In this document: positions 55,679-64,000 of the stretch, piece after piece
How the letters are laid out: the number at the start of each line of letters is the position of its first letter
How positions within the stretch are numbered: position 1 is the stretch's first letter
Source: Acidithiobacillus sulfurivorans
GTDB taxonomy: Bacteria > Pseudomonadota > Gammaproteobacteria > Acidithiobacillales > Acidithiobacillaceae
Direction: 5' to 3'
Assembly: GCF_018853815.1 (NCBI RefSeq)
Contig: NZ_JAAOMP010000096.1
Span: 1 to 64,000, forward strand
DNA length: 64,000 nt
Translations under genes and position numbers: made by a program
The notes under the pieces: generated by a model
Databases searched by the model: none
Seen by the model: only the letters and a program-made list of their open reading frames with translations
What the model was told of the DNA's origin: nothing

Positions 55679-58026
55679 TATGACGCCCTCTGGGTTTCCG
55701 GCAGTAATGCTGCCATCGCCACGGAACAGGGCCTATAAGGCGCAGCAAGTCCCGAAGTTTCCGGGTAGCCCAGAGGAATCCAGATGCAACCCAGGGGAAT
55801 ATGCGTATCCAGATCCAGGGCCAGAGTGACTTTTCCCGATGCGGTACTGACTTCCACGGCCTCACCCTGAATTCCCGACTGACGGGCCTGATCGGGATGC
55901 ATTCTGGCAACCAAGGGGGTACTCAGCGGCTTGGCCCGGCGCACCAGAGGATCACCCTGATAAATGGGCCAGTCGCCAAGGCGCAATAACGTGCCTGCTG
56001 GTATGGGTTGCGCCGCACCCAGTGTTGGAAAGGCATGGAAAGGCGGAATATCCATATCATAGTCGCCCACGGCATGATGCCAGGCGGCGCTGACTTCGCT
56101 CAGTTCATTGTACTGAAAGTCCGGCAGCTTCAGACTATCACCCAATACCCGCAATATTTTCCAGCCGGGACGGGCTTCACCGGGTAGTTTCACTGCCGCG
56201 CGGAAGGACTGGCAGCGTCCTTCATTATTCACATAAGAACCTGAACCCTCGGCAAACGCGGCCATGGGTAATATTACATCCGCATACTGCCGGGCTTCGT
56301 TGCTAAAATGACTGATACTTAAGACAAACTCGGCATCGCGCAGGCGCTGAACCGCTTGTGCTCCTGCGAGACTATCCGCACCCGGCTCCATTCCGAAAAG
56401 AATAAAGCCCTGCATTTCGGCGTTCCAGCAGGCACCTGCAGGTAAACCGGACTCTGCCAGCAGGTGGCCGCCAGGAGCGCGCTGAGGTACACAGCCACTC
56501 AACCAGGCTCCGGCACTGTTGCTTTCTTCTGCCAGCCAGCCAATCCGCCCACCCGCCAGCTCGGCAATGGTTTCCACCTGCGCCAGCAAATCGGCAGCCT
56601 GGGGGTGATGCAGCAAGGCACTGCCAATCAAAATGAGCGGATTATCTGCTGCCGCCATTTCCCGGGCCAAATGTACCAGAACATCGGTCTGTTTTTCTTC
56701 ATGAACATGGGCAAAATGCCCCGCCAGTTGCTGGTACAAGGCCAGATCTTCACCCGCCTCGGCAACCATCTGGGTGACCGGAAAATTGAAATCCTGACGC
56801 ATGCTGTCAATGCTCACCACCTTACCGCCGTTCAGTACCGCCTTATGCAGGCGATGGTTGGTCAGCGGCTGCTGGTGCCGGGTGAAGCCATGACAGAGCA
56901 CAATCAGCGGTTCTCTTTCCAGTTCTTCCAGACTCATATTCAGCGCCGGATAAAGAGGCATGGCTGCATCCGCACGGAAATCCTGCTGCCGCAGACGATG
57001 ATCCACATGCGGGCTACCCAGTCCGCGCAACAAGGCCTGGAACAGAAATAATTCTTCGTTACTGGACTGTCCGGAAATCAGTCCGGCCAGCTTGTCTGCA
57101 CCGTGACGGGCAAGCACTTTTTCCAGTCCGGCGAGAGTCGCTTCCAGAGCTTCTGCCCAGGAGACTTCCGTCCACTTACCCTGTGAATCGCGCAACAAAG
57201 GCTGGGTCACCCGATCAGGCGCATTCAATCCGGTGTAGGCATAGCGCCCCTTGTCACAAATCCATTGTTCATTGACGGCTTCATTATTGCGCGGCAAAAC
57301 CCGCAATACTTCTTTGCCCAGGCTTTGGACATCGGTATTGCAGCCCGTGGAACAATGCGGACAAATGCCGGGGGTATGCTTCAGTTCCCAGGAGCGGGCC
57401 TTGTAGCGGAAGGGTTTGCTGGTCAGCGCACCCACCGGGCATAAATCAATCATGTTTCCGGATAATTCCGATTTCACAGCCTTGGCTACATAAGTGCCAA
57501 TGGCCATGTGTTCACCGCGTCCGGTAGCCCCAAGCTCCTTGATGCCACCAATTTCCTGCCCAAACCGCACACAGCGGGTACACTGAATACAGCGGGTCAT
57601 TTCGGTAGTGATCAGCGGACCGATGTCCTTGTCTTCGACAACCCGCTTCTCCTCATTGTAATGACTGTGCGGATTGGCAAAGCCCATGGTGATGTCCTGC
57701 AATGGACATTCGCCGCCCTGATCACAAATCGGACAATCCAGGGGATGGTTGATCAGCAAAAATTCCAGGACACCCTGCTGGGCCATTTTTGCCTTGCGCG
57801 AAGCCGTCGCAATTTTCATTCCGTCGGCCACCGGGGTGGCACAGGCAGGCAAGGGTTTTGGCGCTTTTTCCACATCCACCAGACACATCCGGCAATTGGC
57901 TGCTACGGAAAGTTTAGGGTGATAGCAGAAAAACGGAATGTAAATCCCTAAAGACTCGGCGGCCTCCATGATCGTGGTACCAGCTGCCACCTCAATTTGC
58001 TGTCCGTCTATTTCAATATGTGGCAT
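55678..58026 (-). CDS. nuoG: NADH-quinone oxidoreductase subunit G
   Basis: 782 aa. The N-terminal [2Fe-2S] domain has [20 protein letters not shown], followed by [15 protein letters not shown] and [16 protein letters not shown] for iron-sulfur clusters. The [10 protein letters not shown] motif marks an extra [4Fe-4S] site at the start of the molybdopterin-like domain. The C-terminal part is a degenerate formate-dehydrogenase-like fold that has no Mo role in complex I. Confidence 0.97.
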   Translation of the reverse strand: MPHIEIDGQQIEVAAGTTIMEAAESLGIYIPFFCYHPKLSVAANCRMCLVDVEKAPKPLPACATPVADGMKIATASRKAKMAQQGVLEFLLINHPLDCPICDQGGECPLQDITMGFANPHSHYNEEKRVVEDKDIGPLITTEMTRCIQCTRCVRFGQEIGGIKELGATGRGEHMAIGTYVAKAVKSELSGNMIDLCPVGALTSKPFRYKARSWELKHTPGICPHCSTGCNTDVQSLGKEVLRVLPRNNEAVNEQWICDKGRYAYTGLNAPDRVTQPLLRDSQGKWTEVSWAEALEATLAGLEKVLARHGADKLAGLISGQSSNEELFLFQALLRGLGSPHVDHRLRQQDFRADAAMPLYPALNMSLEELEREPLIVLCHGFTRHQQPLTNHRLHKAVLNGGKVVSIDSMRQDFNFPVTQMVAEAGEDLALYQQLAGHFAHVHEEKQTDVLVHLAREMAAADNPLILIGSALLHHPQAADLLAQVETIAELAGGRIGWLAEESNSAGAWLSGCVPQRAPGGHLLAESGLPAGACWNAEMQGFILFGMEPGADSLAGAQAVQRLRDAEFVLSISHFSNEARQYADVILPMAAFAEGSGSYVNNEGRCQSFRAAVKLPGEARPGWKILRVLGDSLKLPDFQYNELSEVSAAWHHAVGDYDMDIPPFHAFPTLGAAQPIPAGTLLRLGDWPIYQGDPLVRRAKPLSTPLVARMHPDQARQSGIQGEAVEVSTASGKVTLALDLDTHIPLGCIWIPLGYPETSGLAAPYRPCSVAMAALLPETQRAS

Positions 58027-59309
58027 CAGTGCTCCCCCATACTGATCATGCAGCTTTTGTGTTCAATGTGGTATTCATATTCCTCACGAAACAGTTTGAT
58101 GGAACTCACCACGGGCGCAACACCACCATCTGCCAAGGCGCAGATGGTCCGCCCCTCAATCCGCGAACCCACATCCAGAAGCAGTTGCAGGTCTTCTTCC
58201 CGACCCTGACCGTTTTCGAGGCGATGCATGACCCGCCACAACCAACCCATGCCTTCGCGGCAGGGTGTACATTGACCACAGGACTCATGCATATAAAAAC
58301 GGGCAATGCGCTCTACCGTACGGACCATGCACACACTGTCATCCATGACAATCACAGAACCCGCGCCCAACGCCGAACCCGCCTTGGAAATGGAGTCATA
58401 ATCCATGGTGACATCCATCATCACCTCTCCAGCCACCATCGCCGTGCTGGTTCCACCGGGAATCACCGCTTTCAGCTGGCGACCAGGACGTAATCCCCCC
58501 GCCATCTCCAACAGTTCGCGGAACGGAAGCCCCATGGGGACTTCGTAATTTCCAGGTTTCTGGACCTGGCCAGTGACTGAAAAAATCTTGGTGCCACCAT
58601 TATTGGGTTTACCCAGATTCAAAAACCACTCGCCACCCTTGGTGATAATGTCCGGCACCGAGGCGAACGTTTCGACATTGTTGATGGTGGTAGGACGTCC
58701 GTAAAGCCCATAACTGGCCGGGAAAGGTGGCTTGAAGCGCGGCTGGCCCTTTTTGCCTTCCAGGGCTTCCATGAGTGCGGTTTCTTCCCCACAAATGTAG
58801 GCCCCGGCACCCCGATATACATACAAATCGAAGGAAAAACCGGTACCCAGAATATTCTGGCCGAGATAACCCGCTGCATAGGCTTCAGCCAGCGCATCCT
58901 CGACAATATGGATGGGTTCAATAAACTCGCCACGAATAAAAATGTAGCCCGCCGTAGCACCCATGGCATAGGCACCAATAATCATCCCCTCAATCAGGCG
59001 ATGCGGTTCATAGCGCATAATATCCCGATCCTTGCAGGTACCGGGCTCGCCCTCATCAGCATTGCAGAGCAGGTATTTCGTGCCACTGACGCCTTTGGGC
59101 ATGAAACTCCATTTCAGTCCGGTCGGAAAACCGGCACCACCGCGCCCACGCAAAGCGGATTTTTTCATTTCGGCAATAATCTGATCGGGCGCCATCGGTT
59201 CCTGGAGGACCTTGCGCAAGGCTTCATAACCTCCGGTTCCGGCATACACGGACAGACGATGGGAGTCGGGAATACCACGATTCTGCAGCGTAACGCCATT
59301 AACGTACAT
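58026..59309 (-). CDS. nuoF: NADH-quinone oxidoreductase subunit F
   Basis: 427 aa from ATG at 59309 (GGAGG, 8-base spacing), overlapping nuoE by 11 bp. The NADH/FMN-binding region is [18 protein letters not shown] and [19 protein letters not shown], and the [4Fe-4S] N3 ligands lie in [12 protein letters not shown]. It is the electron entry point of complex I. Confidence 0.97.
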   Translation of the reverse strand: MYVNGVTLQNRGIPDSHRLSVYAGTGGYEALRKVLQEPMAPDQIIAEMKKSALRGRGGAGFPTGLKWSFMPKGVSGTKYLLCNADEGEPGTCKDRDIMRYEPHRLIEGMIIGAYAMGATAGYIFIRGEFIEPIHIVEDALAEAYAAGYLGQNILGTGFSFDLYVYRGAGAYICGEETALMEALEGKKGQPRFKPPFPASYGLYGRPTTINNVETFASVPDIITKGGEWFLNLGKPNNGGTKIFSVTGQVQKPGNYEVPMGLPFRELLEMAGGLRPGRQLKAVIPGGTSTAMVAGEVMMDVTMDYDSISKAGSALGAGSVIVMDDSVCMVRTVERIARFYMHESCGQCTPCREGMGWLWRVMHRLENGQGREEDLQLLLDVGSRIEGRTICALADGGVAPVVSSIKLFREEYEYHIEHKSCMISMGEH

Positions 59310-59790
59310 CTTCAGATCCTCCCCGCAATTGGGCAATCAGAGCATCAAGACTTTCCGGAGTCAGGTTTTCGTAGTAACGATCTCCCAGCTGCATCATCGG
59401 CGCATCTTTACAGGCACCCAGGCATTCCACTTCCTGCAAGGTGAACAAGCCATCAGCCGTCGTTTCACCCGGACCGATTCCCAGTGTTTTACTCAGATGA
59501 CCAATGATTTGGTCTGATCCGTTCAGAAAGCAGGACACGCTGCCACAGACGCAGAGCTTGTGGCGACCCACGGGCTTGAGGTCATACATGGTGTAAAAAG
59601 TTGCCACCTCAAAAGCCTGAATGGCTGGCAACCCCAGAATTTCTGCGACATATTCAATCAGTTCATCACGCAGATAACCCTGTTCTTCCTGGGCAATACG
59701 CAGTGCCGCCAACAACGCAGAACGCGCCTCTTCCTGCGGATATTTGCTGCGCTCAAAGGCAATAGCTTTCAGGGACTTTTCCGATAACAT
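59299..59790 (-). CDS. nuoE: NADH-quinone oxidoreductase subunit E
   Basis: 163 aa thioredoxin-like [2Fe-2S] protein. Cluster ligands are in [14 protein letters not shown] and [11 protein letters not shown]. It lies 3 bp after nuoD and is co-translated with nuoF. Confidence 0.97.
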   Translation of the reverse strand: MLSEKSLKAIAFERSKYPQEEARSALLAALRIAQEEQGYLRDELIEYVAEILGLPAIQAFEVATFYTMYDLKPVGRHKLCVCGSVSCFLNGSDQIIGHLSKTLGIGPGETTADGLFTLQEVECLGACKDAPMMQLGDRYYENLTPESLDALIAQLRGGSEDVR

Positions 59791-59793
59791 GCT

Positions 59794-61047
59794 CTACCTG
59801 TCAATCTCGCCGAAAACAATATCCATGGTGGACAGTATCGCCACCACATCTGCAATCATGTGTCCCTTGGCCATTTCATCCATTGCCGCCAGATGAGAAA
59901 AACCGGGGGCACGAATTTTCATCCGGTAGGGCTTGTTGGCTCCGTCCGAAACCATGTATATCCCGAATTCCCCCTTGGGAGCCTCGACAGCCGTGTACAC
60001 TTCTCCCGCCGGAACGGACATGCCTTCCGAAAACAGCTTGAAGTGATGGATGAGGGCTTCCATGCTGCCCTTCATTTCTTCACGCGGCGGCGCTGCCACC
60101 TTGAAATCATCCGTAATGACCGGCCCCGGATTCTGGCGCAGCCAATTCACGCACTGGGCAATGATGTGGTTGCTTTGCCGCATTTCCGCCACCCGCACCA
60201 GATAGCGGTCATAACAATCCCCGGTACTACCGACGGGAATCTCAAAATCCAGATCAGCATAAGCCGCATAAGGCTGGGTCCGCCGTAAATCCCAGGCCAC
60301 CCCGGAAGCCCGCAACATGGGACCGGTAAAGCCCAGCTGCACCGCCCGCTCGGAACCCACCACACCAATCCCCACTGTTCTTTGTTTCCAGATGCGGTTA
60401 TCGGTCAGCAATGTTTCATATTCGTCTACATAACCGGGAAAACGTCGGGTAAAATCTTCAATGAAATCGAGCACCGTTCCCTGACGATTGGCATTGAGTT
60501 CATCCAGGCGCTTGGCATCCCGGTAAGGCGAGGCCACATACTGAGGCATCTGCGCCGGAAGATCACGATAAACCCCACCCGGCCGATAATAAGCTGCGTG
60601 CATCCGCGCACCGGAAACCGCCTCATAGACGTCCATAAGGTCTTCCCGCTCACGAAAGCAGTACAGGAAAACACTCATTGCGCCCACATCCAGCGCATAG
60701 GCACCCAGCCAGAGCAGATGGTTGAGGACCCGGGTGATTTCGTCGAAAAGCGTACGAATATACTGGGCACGCCTTGGCACTTCCAGACCAAGCAGCTTTT
60801 CCACGGCCAGGCAGTACGCATGCTCGTTACACATCATCGACACGTAGTCGAGGCGGTCCATATAGGGCAAATTCTGCAAATAGGTTTTGTTTTCAGCCAG
60901 CTTTTCCGTAGCACGATGAAGCAAACCAATATGCGGATCAGCACGCTCGATGACTTCCCCATCCAGCTCCAGCACCAGCCGCAACACCCCATGTGCCGAA
61001 GGATGCTGCGGCCCGAAGTTCATGGTGAAATTATTGATTTCTGGCAT
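59794..61047 (-). CDS. nuoD: NADH-quinone oxidoreductase subunit D
   Basis: 417 aa from ATG at 61047. Its start [20 protein letters not shown] is canonical, while a frame to 61089 adds residues overlapping nuoC. It forms the quinone pocket with NuoB; motifs include [17 protein letters not shown] and [18 protein letters not shown]. nuoC and nuoD are separate genes, not fused as in E. coli. The start overlaps nuoC by 17 bp. Confidence 0.97.
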   Translation of the reverse strand: MPEINNFTMNFGPQHPSAHGVLRLVLELDGEVIERADPHIGLLHRATEKLAENKTYLQNLPYMDRLDYVSMMCNEHAYCLAVEKLLGLEVPRRAQYIRTLFDEITRVLNHLLWLGAYALDVGAMSVFLYCFREREDLMDVYEAVSGARMHAAYYRPGGVYRDLPAQMPQYVASPYRDAKRLDELNANRQGTVLDFIEDFTRRFPGYVDEYETLLTDNRIWKQRTVGIGVVGSERAVQLGFTGPMLRASGVAWDLRRTQPYAAYADLDFEIPVGSTGDCYDRYLVRVAEMRQSNHIIAQCVNWLRQNPGPVITDDFKVAAPPREEMKGSMEALIHHFKLFSEGMSVPAGEVYTAVEAPKGEFGIYMVSDGANKPYRMKIRAPGFSHLAAMDEMAKGHMIADVVAILSTMDIVFGEIDR

Positions 61048-61639
61048 TGTAGCGCCCCCCCTCTTCGGCCCGGATGATGCGCGGGACAATTACCCGTTCT
61101 TCGGTGCGCGTGGGTTCGTAAATGACGCGCCCCTGATCGGCGTCATAACGCATTTCTACGGTTCCCACCAGCGGAAAATCCTTACGGAAAGGATGACCCA
61201 CAAAACCATAATCAGTGAGAATACGGCGCAGGTCGGGGTGACCATCAAACAAAATGCCGTAAAGATCAAAAGTCTCCCGCTCAAACCAGTTGGCGGCCGC
61301 CCAGACATCCACTACGGAAGGGACAATCGGCAACTCCGTGTCCGCAAATATCCGTAAACGGATGCGTTGCCGGTGTGGCAGGGAAAGTAAATGATAGACC
61401 ACCGCAAAACGCGGACCTTCCCAGGTACCGTCGCCATATTCGGAGTAGTCGACGCCGCATACATCTATCAGCATGTCGAAGCGGCAGGCCGGATCGTCGC
61501 GCAACCAGAGACAAGCTGCGTGGAACCCTTCCAGAGTTATTTCCACCGTCAATTCTTCACGATCAATACGGGCATCGCGCAGAGTATCTCCCAGCTTTGC
61601 GCTCAGTGTCTGGCGCAGGTTTTCGAGTGCGTCAGTCAT
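61031..61639 (-). CDS. nuoC: NADH-quinone oxidoreductase subunit C
   Basis: 202 aa. The 30-kDa subunit signature [20 protein letters not shown] is followed by [19 protein letters not shown]. It is a peripheral-arm protein without cofactor. Confidence 0.97.
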   Translation of the reverse strand: MTDALENLRQTLSAKLGDTLRDARIDREELTVEITLEGFHAACLWLRDDPACRFDMLIDVCGVDYSEYGDGTWEGPRFAVVYHLLSLPHRQRIRLRIFADTELPIVPSVVDVWAAANWFERETFDLYGILFDGHPDLRRILTDYGFVGHPFRKDFPLVGTVEMRYDADQGRVIYEPTRTEERVIVPRIIRAEEGGRYNARNQ

Positions 61640-61642
61640 GGC

Positions 61643-62122
61643 TTACCTGGCTATCGTATTGGTTCGGCGGATTTTTTTCTGCAATTGGATCAGACCGTAA
61701 AGTAGCGCCTCGGCAGTGGGCGGACAACCGGGAACATAAATATCCACCGGCACGATGCGATCACAACCACGCACAATGCTGTACGAGTAGTGATAATAGC
61801 CACCACCATTAGCGCAGGAACCCATGGAAACCACCCAACGCGGTTCCGGCATCTGGTCATAGACCTTACGTAAGGCCGGGGCCATTTTATTGACCAGAGT
61901 CCCCGCCACAATCATCACATCCGACTGACGCGGACTGGGACGAAACACGATACCAAAGCGATCCAGATCATAACGGGCTGCTCCGGCATGCATCATCTCT
62001 ACGGCACAGCATGCCAGCCCAAAAGTCATGGGCCACAAGGAGCCGGTACGACTCCAGTTGACCACGGTATCGATGCTGGTGGTCACAAAACCTTTTTCGA
62101 GGATGCCTTCTATTCCCATTCC
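61643..62122 (-). CDS. nuoB: NADH-quinone oxidoreductase subunit B
   Basis: 159 aa from ATG at 62122, which has AGGAG upstream; a frame to 62140 places that site inside the gene. It holds cluster N2, with cysteines in [22 protein letters not shown] and [12 protein letters not shown]. Confidence 0.97.
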   Translation of the reverse strand, partial: GMGIEGILEKGFVTTSIDTVVNWSRTGSLWPMTFGLACCAVEMMHAGAARYDLDRFGIVFRPSPRQSDVMIVAGTLVNKMAPALRKVYDQMPEPRWVVSMGSCANGGGYYHYSYSIVRGCDRIVPVDIYVPGCPPTAEALLYGLIQLQKKIRRTNTIAR

Positions 62123-62466
62123 AAGGCTCCTTTTTTCCACTCATAAATGAAACCCACCACGAGAATGGCGAGAAAAATCATCATGGCCAGAAAACCCATC
62201 ATGCCGATTTGATCGAAGACCACGGCCCAGGGGAACAGGAAGGCAATTTCCAGATCAAAGAGAATGAACAGAATGGCTACCAGATAATAGCGCACATCAA
62301 ATTTGACGCGCGCATCTTCAAAAGCCTCAAAGCCACATTCATAGGGCGAGAGCTTTTCGCTATCCGGTTTGTGCGGTCCCAGCGAGGCTCCCATCAGCAA
62401 TGGGACCACACCGACCACCAGTGCCACCACAATAAAGATGAGCACGGGTAAATAGTGGTTCAACAT
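62110..62466 (-). CDS. nuoA: NADH-quinone oxidoreductase subunit A
   Basis: 118 aa from ATG at 62466 (GGAGGAG upstream, 7-base spacing). Three membrane helices and the conserved loop [20 protein letters not shown]. It is the first gene of the complete nuoABCDEFGHIJKLMN operon. Confidence 0.96.
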   Translation of the reverse strand: MLNHYLPVLIFIVVALVVGVVPLLMGASLGPHKPDSEKLSPYECGFEAFEDARVKFDVRYYLVAILFILFDLEIAFLFPWAVVFDQIGMMGFLAMMIFLAILVVGFIYEWKKGALEWE

Positions 62467-62521
62467 CCCCAACACTCCTCCACCCAAATATGGACCTGAA
62501 AACACCATCTCCAGAGTCCGC

Positions 62522-62551
62522 TATAAATTAATTTTCTTATATATAAATCAA
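62522..62551 (-). promoter_or_regulatory. Candidate nuo operon promoter
   Basis: On the minus strand TTGATT (62546-62551) is followed after 18 bp by TTTATA (62522-62527), about 60 bp upstream of nuoA. It sits in an A/T-rich patch just beyond the tRNA-Leu terminator. Weak match to a sigma-70 promoter. Confidence 0.4.
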
Positions 62552-62573
62552 TGCTCTGGTATACTCCAGAGAC

Positions 62574-62595
62574 AAAAAAACAGCCCTATAGGCTG
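62574..62595 (-). terminator. Rho-independent terminator after tRNA-Leu
   Basis: Stem CAGCC (62581-62585) / GGCTG (62591-62595) with 5-base loop, followed on the minus strand by seven T. It separates the tRNA-Leu/secG transcript from nuo. Confidence 0.7.
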
Positions 62596-62600
62596 CAATT

Positions 62601-62685
62601 TGGTGCCGAAGACCGGATTCGAACCGGCACAGCTTGCGCCGCCGCCCCCTCAAGACGGTGTGTCTACCAATTTCACCACTTCGGC
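62601..62685 (-). tRNA. tRNA-Leu (anticodon GAG)
   Basis: 85 nt class II tRNA with encoded CCA. Acceptor GCCGAAG pairs with CTTCGGC, the anticodon loop TTGAGGG gives GAG, there is a long variable arm (GCGGCGCAAGCTGT region), and the T loop is TTCGAAT. Confidence 0.95.
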
Positions 62686-62722
62686 CGAAGTTCTAAAACT
62701 TTCTCATGACCCGCTTGCTACG

Positions 62723-63136
62723 TCAAGGCTTCACAGGTGTTTTTGCTGTAGAAACTGGCGCTGCTGGCACACTGCTTGCTGCAGAACCCGTAGCCGCTGC
62801 CGCAGGATGAACGACCGTAGGCGTCGCAGTAGCGGGTTTCACCGGTAGCGTGCTGGTAACCGGGGCCTTGCTTGGCAAAGCAATCCCGGAAACCGCACTG
62901 CTTGCAGCATGATCGGAAAGATACGCCAGACCAAGACTGTTCAGAAAAAATATGGCACCAATAACCGCAGTGGTATGGCTGAGGAAGTTTCCCGCTCCCT
63001 GGGCACCAAATACGGTTTGCGATCCACCACCGCCAAATGCTGCGCCCATATCCGCGCCCTGACCTTTCTGAATCAGGACCAGCCCTACCAGGACGACACA
63101 AATAATCACCTGAAACACCAATAACAAGGTGTACAT
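62723..63136 (-). CDS. secG: SecG preprotein translocase subunit
   Basis: 137 aa from ATG at 63136 (GAGGAGG upstream). Two membrane helices flank the conserved GADMGAAFGGGGSQTVFG loop. A C-terminal Ala/Pro/Thr-rich tail of about 60 residues extends beyond the E. coli length (110 aa). SecG assists SecYE in protein export. It lies 4 bp after tpiA. Confidence 0.94.
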   Translation of the reverse strand: MYTLLLVFQVIICVVLVGLVLIQKGQGADMGAAFGGGGSQTVFGAQGAGNFLSHTTAVIGAIFFLNSLGLAYLSDHAASSAVSGIALPSKAPVTSTLPVKPATATPTVVHPAAAATGSAASSVPAAPVSTAKTPVKP

Positions 63137-63140
63137 CAAA

Positions 63141-63938
63141 TCAACCTCCTCGTCCTGCCAATTCGGCAGCACGACAAATTTGGATAAATTCTCCCGCGCT
63201 CAGGGATGCTCCGCCAACCAGAGCGCCATCAATATCTTCCTGCTCAAACAGTGCCGCTGCGTTATTGCCCTTGACGCTGCCTCCGTACAACAGAATCAGG
63301 CGCTTGGCCAACTGGCTGGAATGCCCTGCCACCAGCTTACGAATAAAAGCATGTACGGTCTGGGCCTCTTCCGGACTGGCACTTTGCCCGGTGCCAATGG
63401 CCCAGATGGGTTCGTAGGCAATGATGAGGTTAGGCTGGTTGGACTCCAGATTCAACAAAGGCAATATCGCCTCGACCTGACGCTGCAGAACCTGTTCGGT
63501 AGCGCCCTGGGCGCGCTCAGCTTCGCTCTCACCCACACAGACCACGGGTATCAGACCCGATGACAGCGCCGCTTTCACCTTGCGGGCCACCAGTTCGTCC
63601 GTTTCCGCAAAAATCTGCCGTCTTTCCGAATGCCCTACCAAAACATAGCGACAACCCATGTCGCGGAGCATTGCGCCCGAAATTTCTCCGGTATAGGCCC
63701 CATTGGGTTCCCAGAACAAGTTCTGCCCCCCCCAGCGCAAAGCGGTTCCCTTTGCTTCCTGAGTCACCGCGTGCAAAAGGGTGTACGGCGGGAACAGCAC
63801 CACTTCAGGACGCATCTGCTCCAGATCGGCGCTGAGAATGGCTTGGGTAAGATGCACGGCATCGGCGCTGAGGCCATTCATCTTCCAGTTTCCTGCAACC
63901 ATGGTGGGACGCAAATCAAATCTTCCTTGTTCAGCCAT
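63141..63938 (-). CDS. tpiA: Triose-phosphate isomerase
   Basis: 265 aa TIM barrel. Catalytic residues are visible: Lys in VAGNWKMNG, His in LVGHSERRQ and Glu in IAYEPIWAIGTG, with the phosphate loop GGSVKGNNAA. It interconverts dihydroxyacetone phosphate and glyceraldehyde 3-phosphate. The N terminus may start 12 residues later (ATG before VAGNWKMNG). The final 62 bp of the window show nothing. Confidence 0.97.
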   Translation of the reverse strand: MAEQGRFDLRPTMVAGNWKMNGLSADAVHLTQAILSADLEQMRPEVVLFPPYTLLHAVTQEAKGTALRWGGQNLFWEPNGAYTGEISGAMLRDMGCRYVLVGHSERRQIFAETDELVARKVKAALSSGLIPVVCVGESEAERAQGATEQVLQRQVEAILPLLNLESNQPNLIIAYEPIWAIGTGQSASPEEAQTVHAFIRKLVAGHSSQLAKRLILLYGGSVKGNNAAALFEQEDIDGALVGGASLSAGEFIQICRAAELAGRGG

Positions 63939-64000
63939 ATGTCATGATCGTCTAATGTGCGACCGAGTGTAAAGACTCCACTCGAAGCGGTCAATTTTGC

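Noticed and set aside
62600-62848. 82-aa frame starting with KTGFEPAQ
   Set aside because: It is a translation of the tRNA-Leu gene and antisense secG sequence.

Overview
The window looks like a chromosome segment of a Gram-negative proteobacterium. The evidence is an outer-membrane TonB receptor, a complete 14-subunit nuoA-N operon, the block thrS-infC-rpmI-rplT-pheS-pheT-ihfA-merR, and the order tpiA-secG-tRNA-Leu-nuoA. My guess is an Acidithiobacillus-like organism, but this is an impression from gene order and sequence style, not a search result.

Region 1 (about 0.1-20.9 kb) is a purine uptake and catabolism locus. A minus-strand run of 18 closely packed genes starts with exbB-exbD-tonB. 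It continues with an NCS1 nucleobase permease, guanine deaminase, adenine deaminase, a secreted NUP-family protein and a three-subunit xanthine-dehydrogenase-type molybdenum hydroxylase. It ends with a ureidoglycolate-lyase-like protein, a ring-opening amidohydrolase of the cyanuric acid hydrolase/barbiturase family, XdhC, an HpxX/AtzG-like protein, an HpxY/AtzE-like amidase, an HpxZ/AtzH-like protein, a MocA-like cytidylyltransferase and a gamma-glutamyltransferase-family (HpxW-like) hydrolase. A TonB-dependent receptor and a LysR regulator lie next to it. I see no uricase, HpxO, HIU hydrolase, OHCU decarboxylase or allantoinase gene here, so the ring-opening steps may follow an undescribed route. 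The promoter regions of the receptor and of exbB share the element TCAGTGCAAA-N11-TGCAC at identical spacing, which suggests one regulon.

Region 2 (21-31 kb) holds an APC-type permease, two small unknown ORFs, and the pair of a giant alpha-2-macroglobulin (thioester motif lost) and penicillin-binding protein 1C.

Region 3 (31.2-40.5 kb) is accessory DNA. A nucleotidyltransferase/HEPN toxin-antitoxin pair with a frameshifted HEPN gene is followed by an 8.2-kb island bounded by 50-bp perfect direct repeats of the 3' part of a tRNA-Pro gene. The island carries a type II CBASS anti-phage operon (CapV patatin phospholipase, DncV-like CD-NTase, Cap2 E1/E2 ligase, Cap3 JAMM protease). It is preceded by a DUF2188-type small protein and divergent from an XRE repressor plus ImmA-type peptidase pair (CapH/CapP-like), with strong palindromes over the likely promoter. 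A C-terminal integrase remnant sits at the right edge.

Region 4 (40.5-64 kb) is conserved housekeeping DNA, all on the minus strand: tpiA, secG, tRNA-Leu(GAG), the nuo operon plus DUF2818, tRNA-Val(GAC), thrS, infC (apparent ATC start), rpmI, rplT, pheS, pheT, ihfA, merR-like and tRNA-Pro(GGG).
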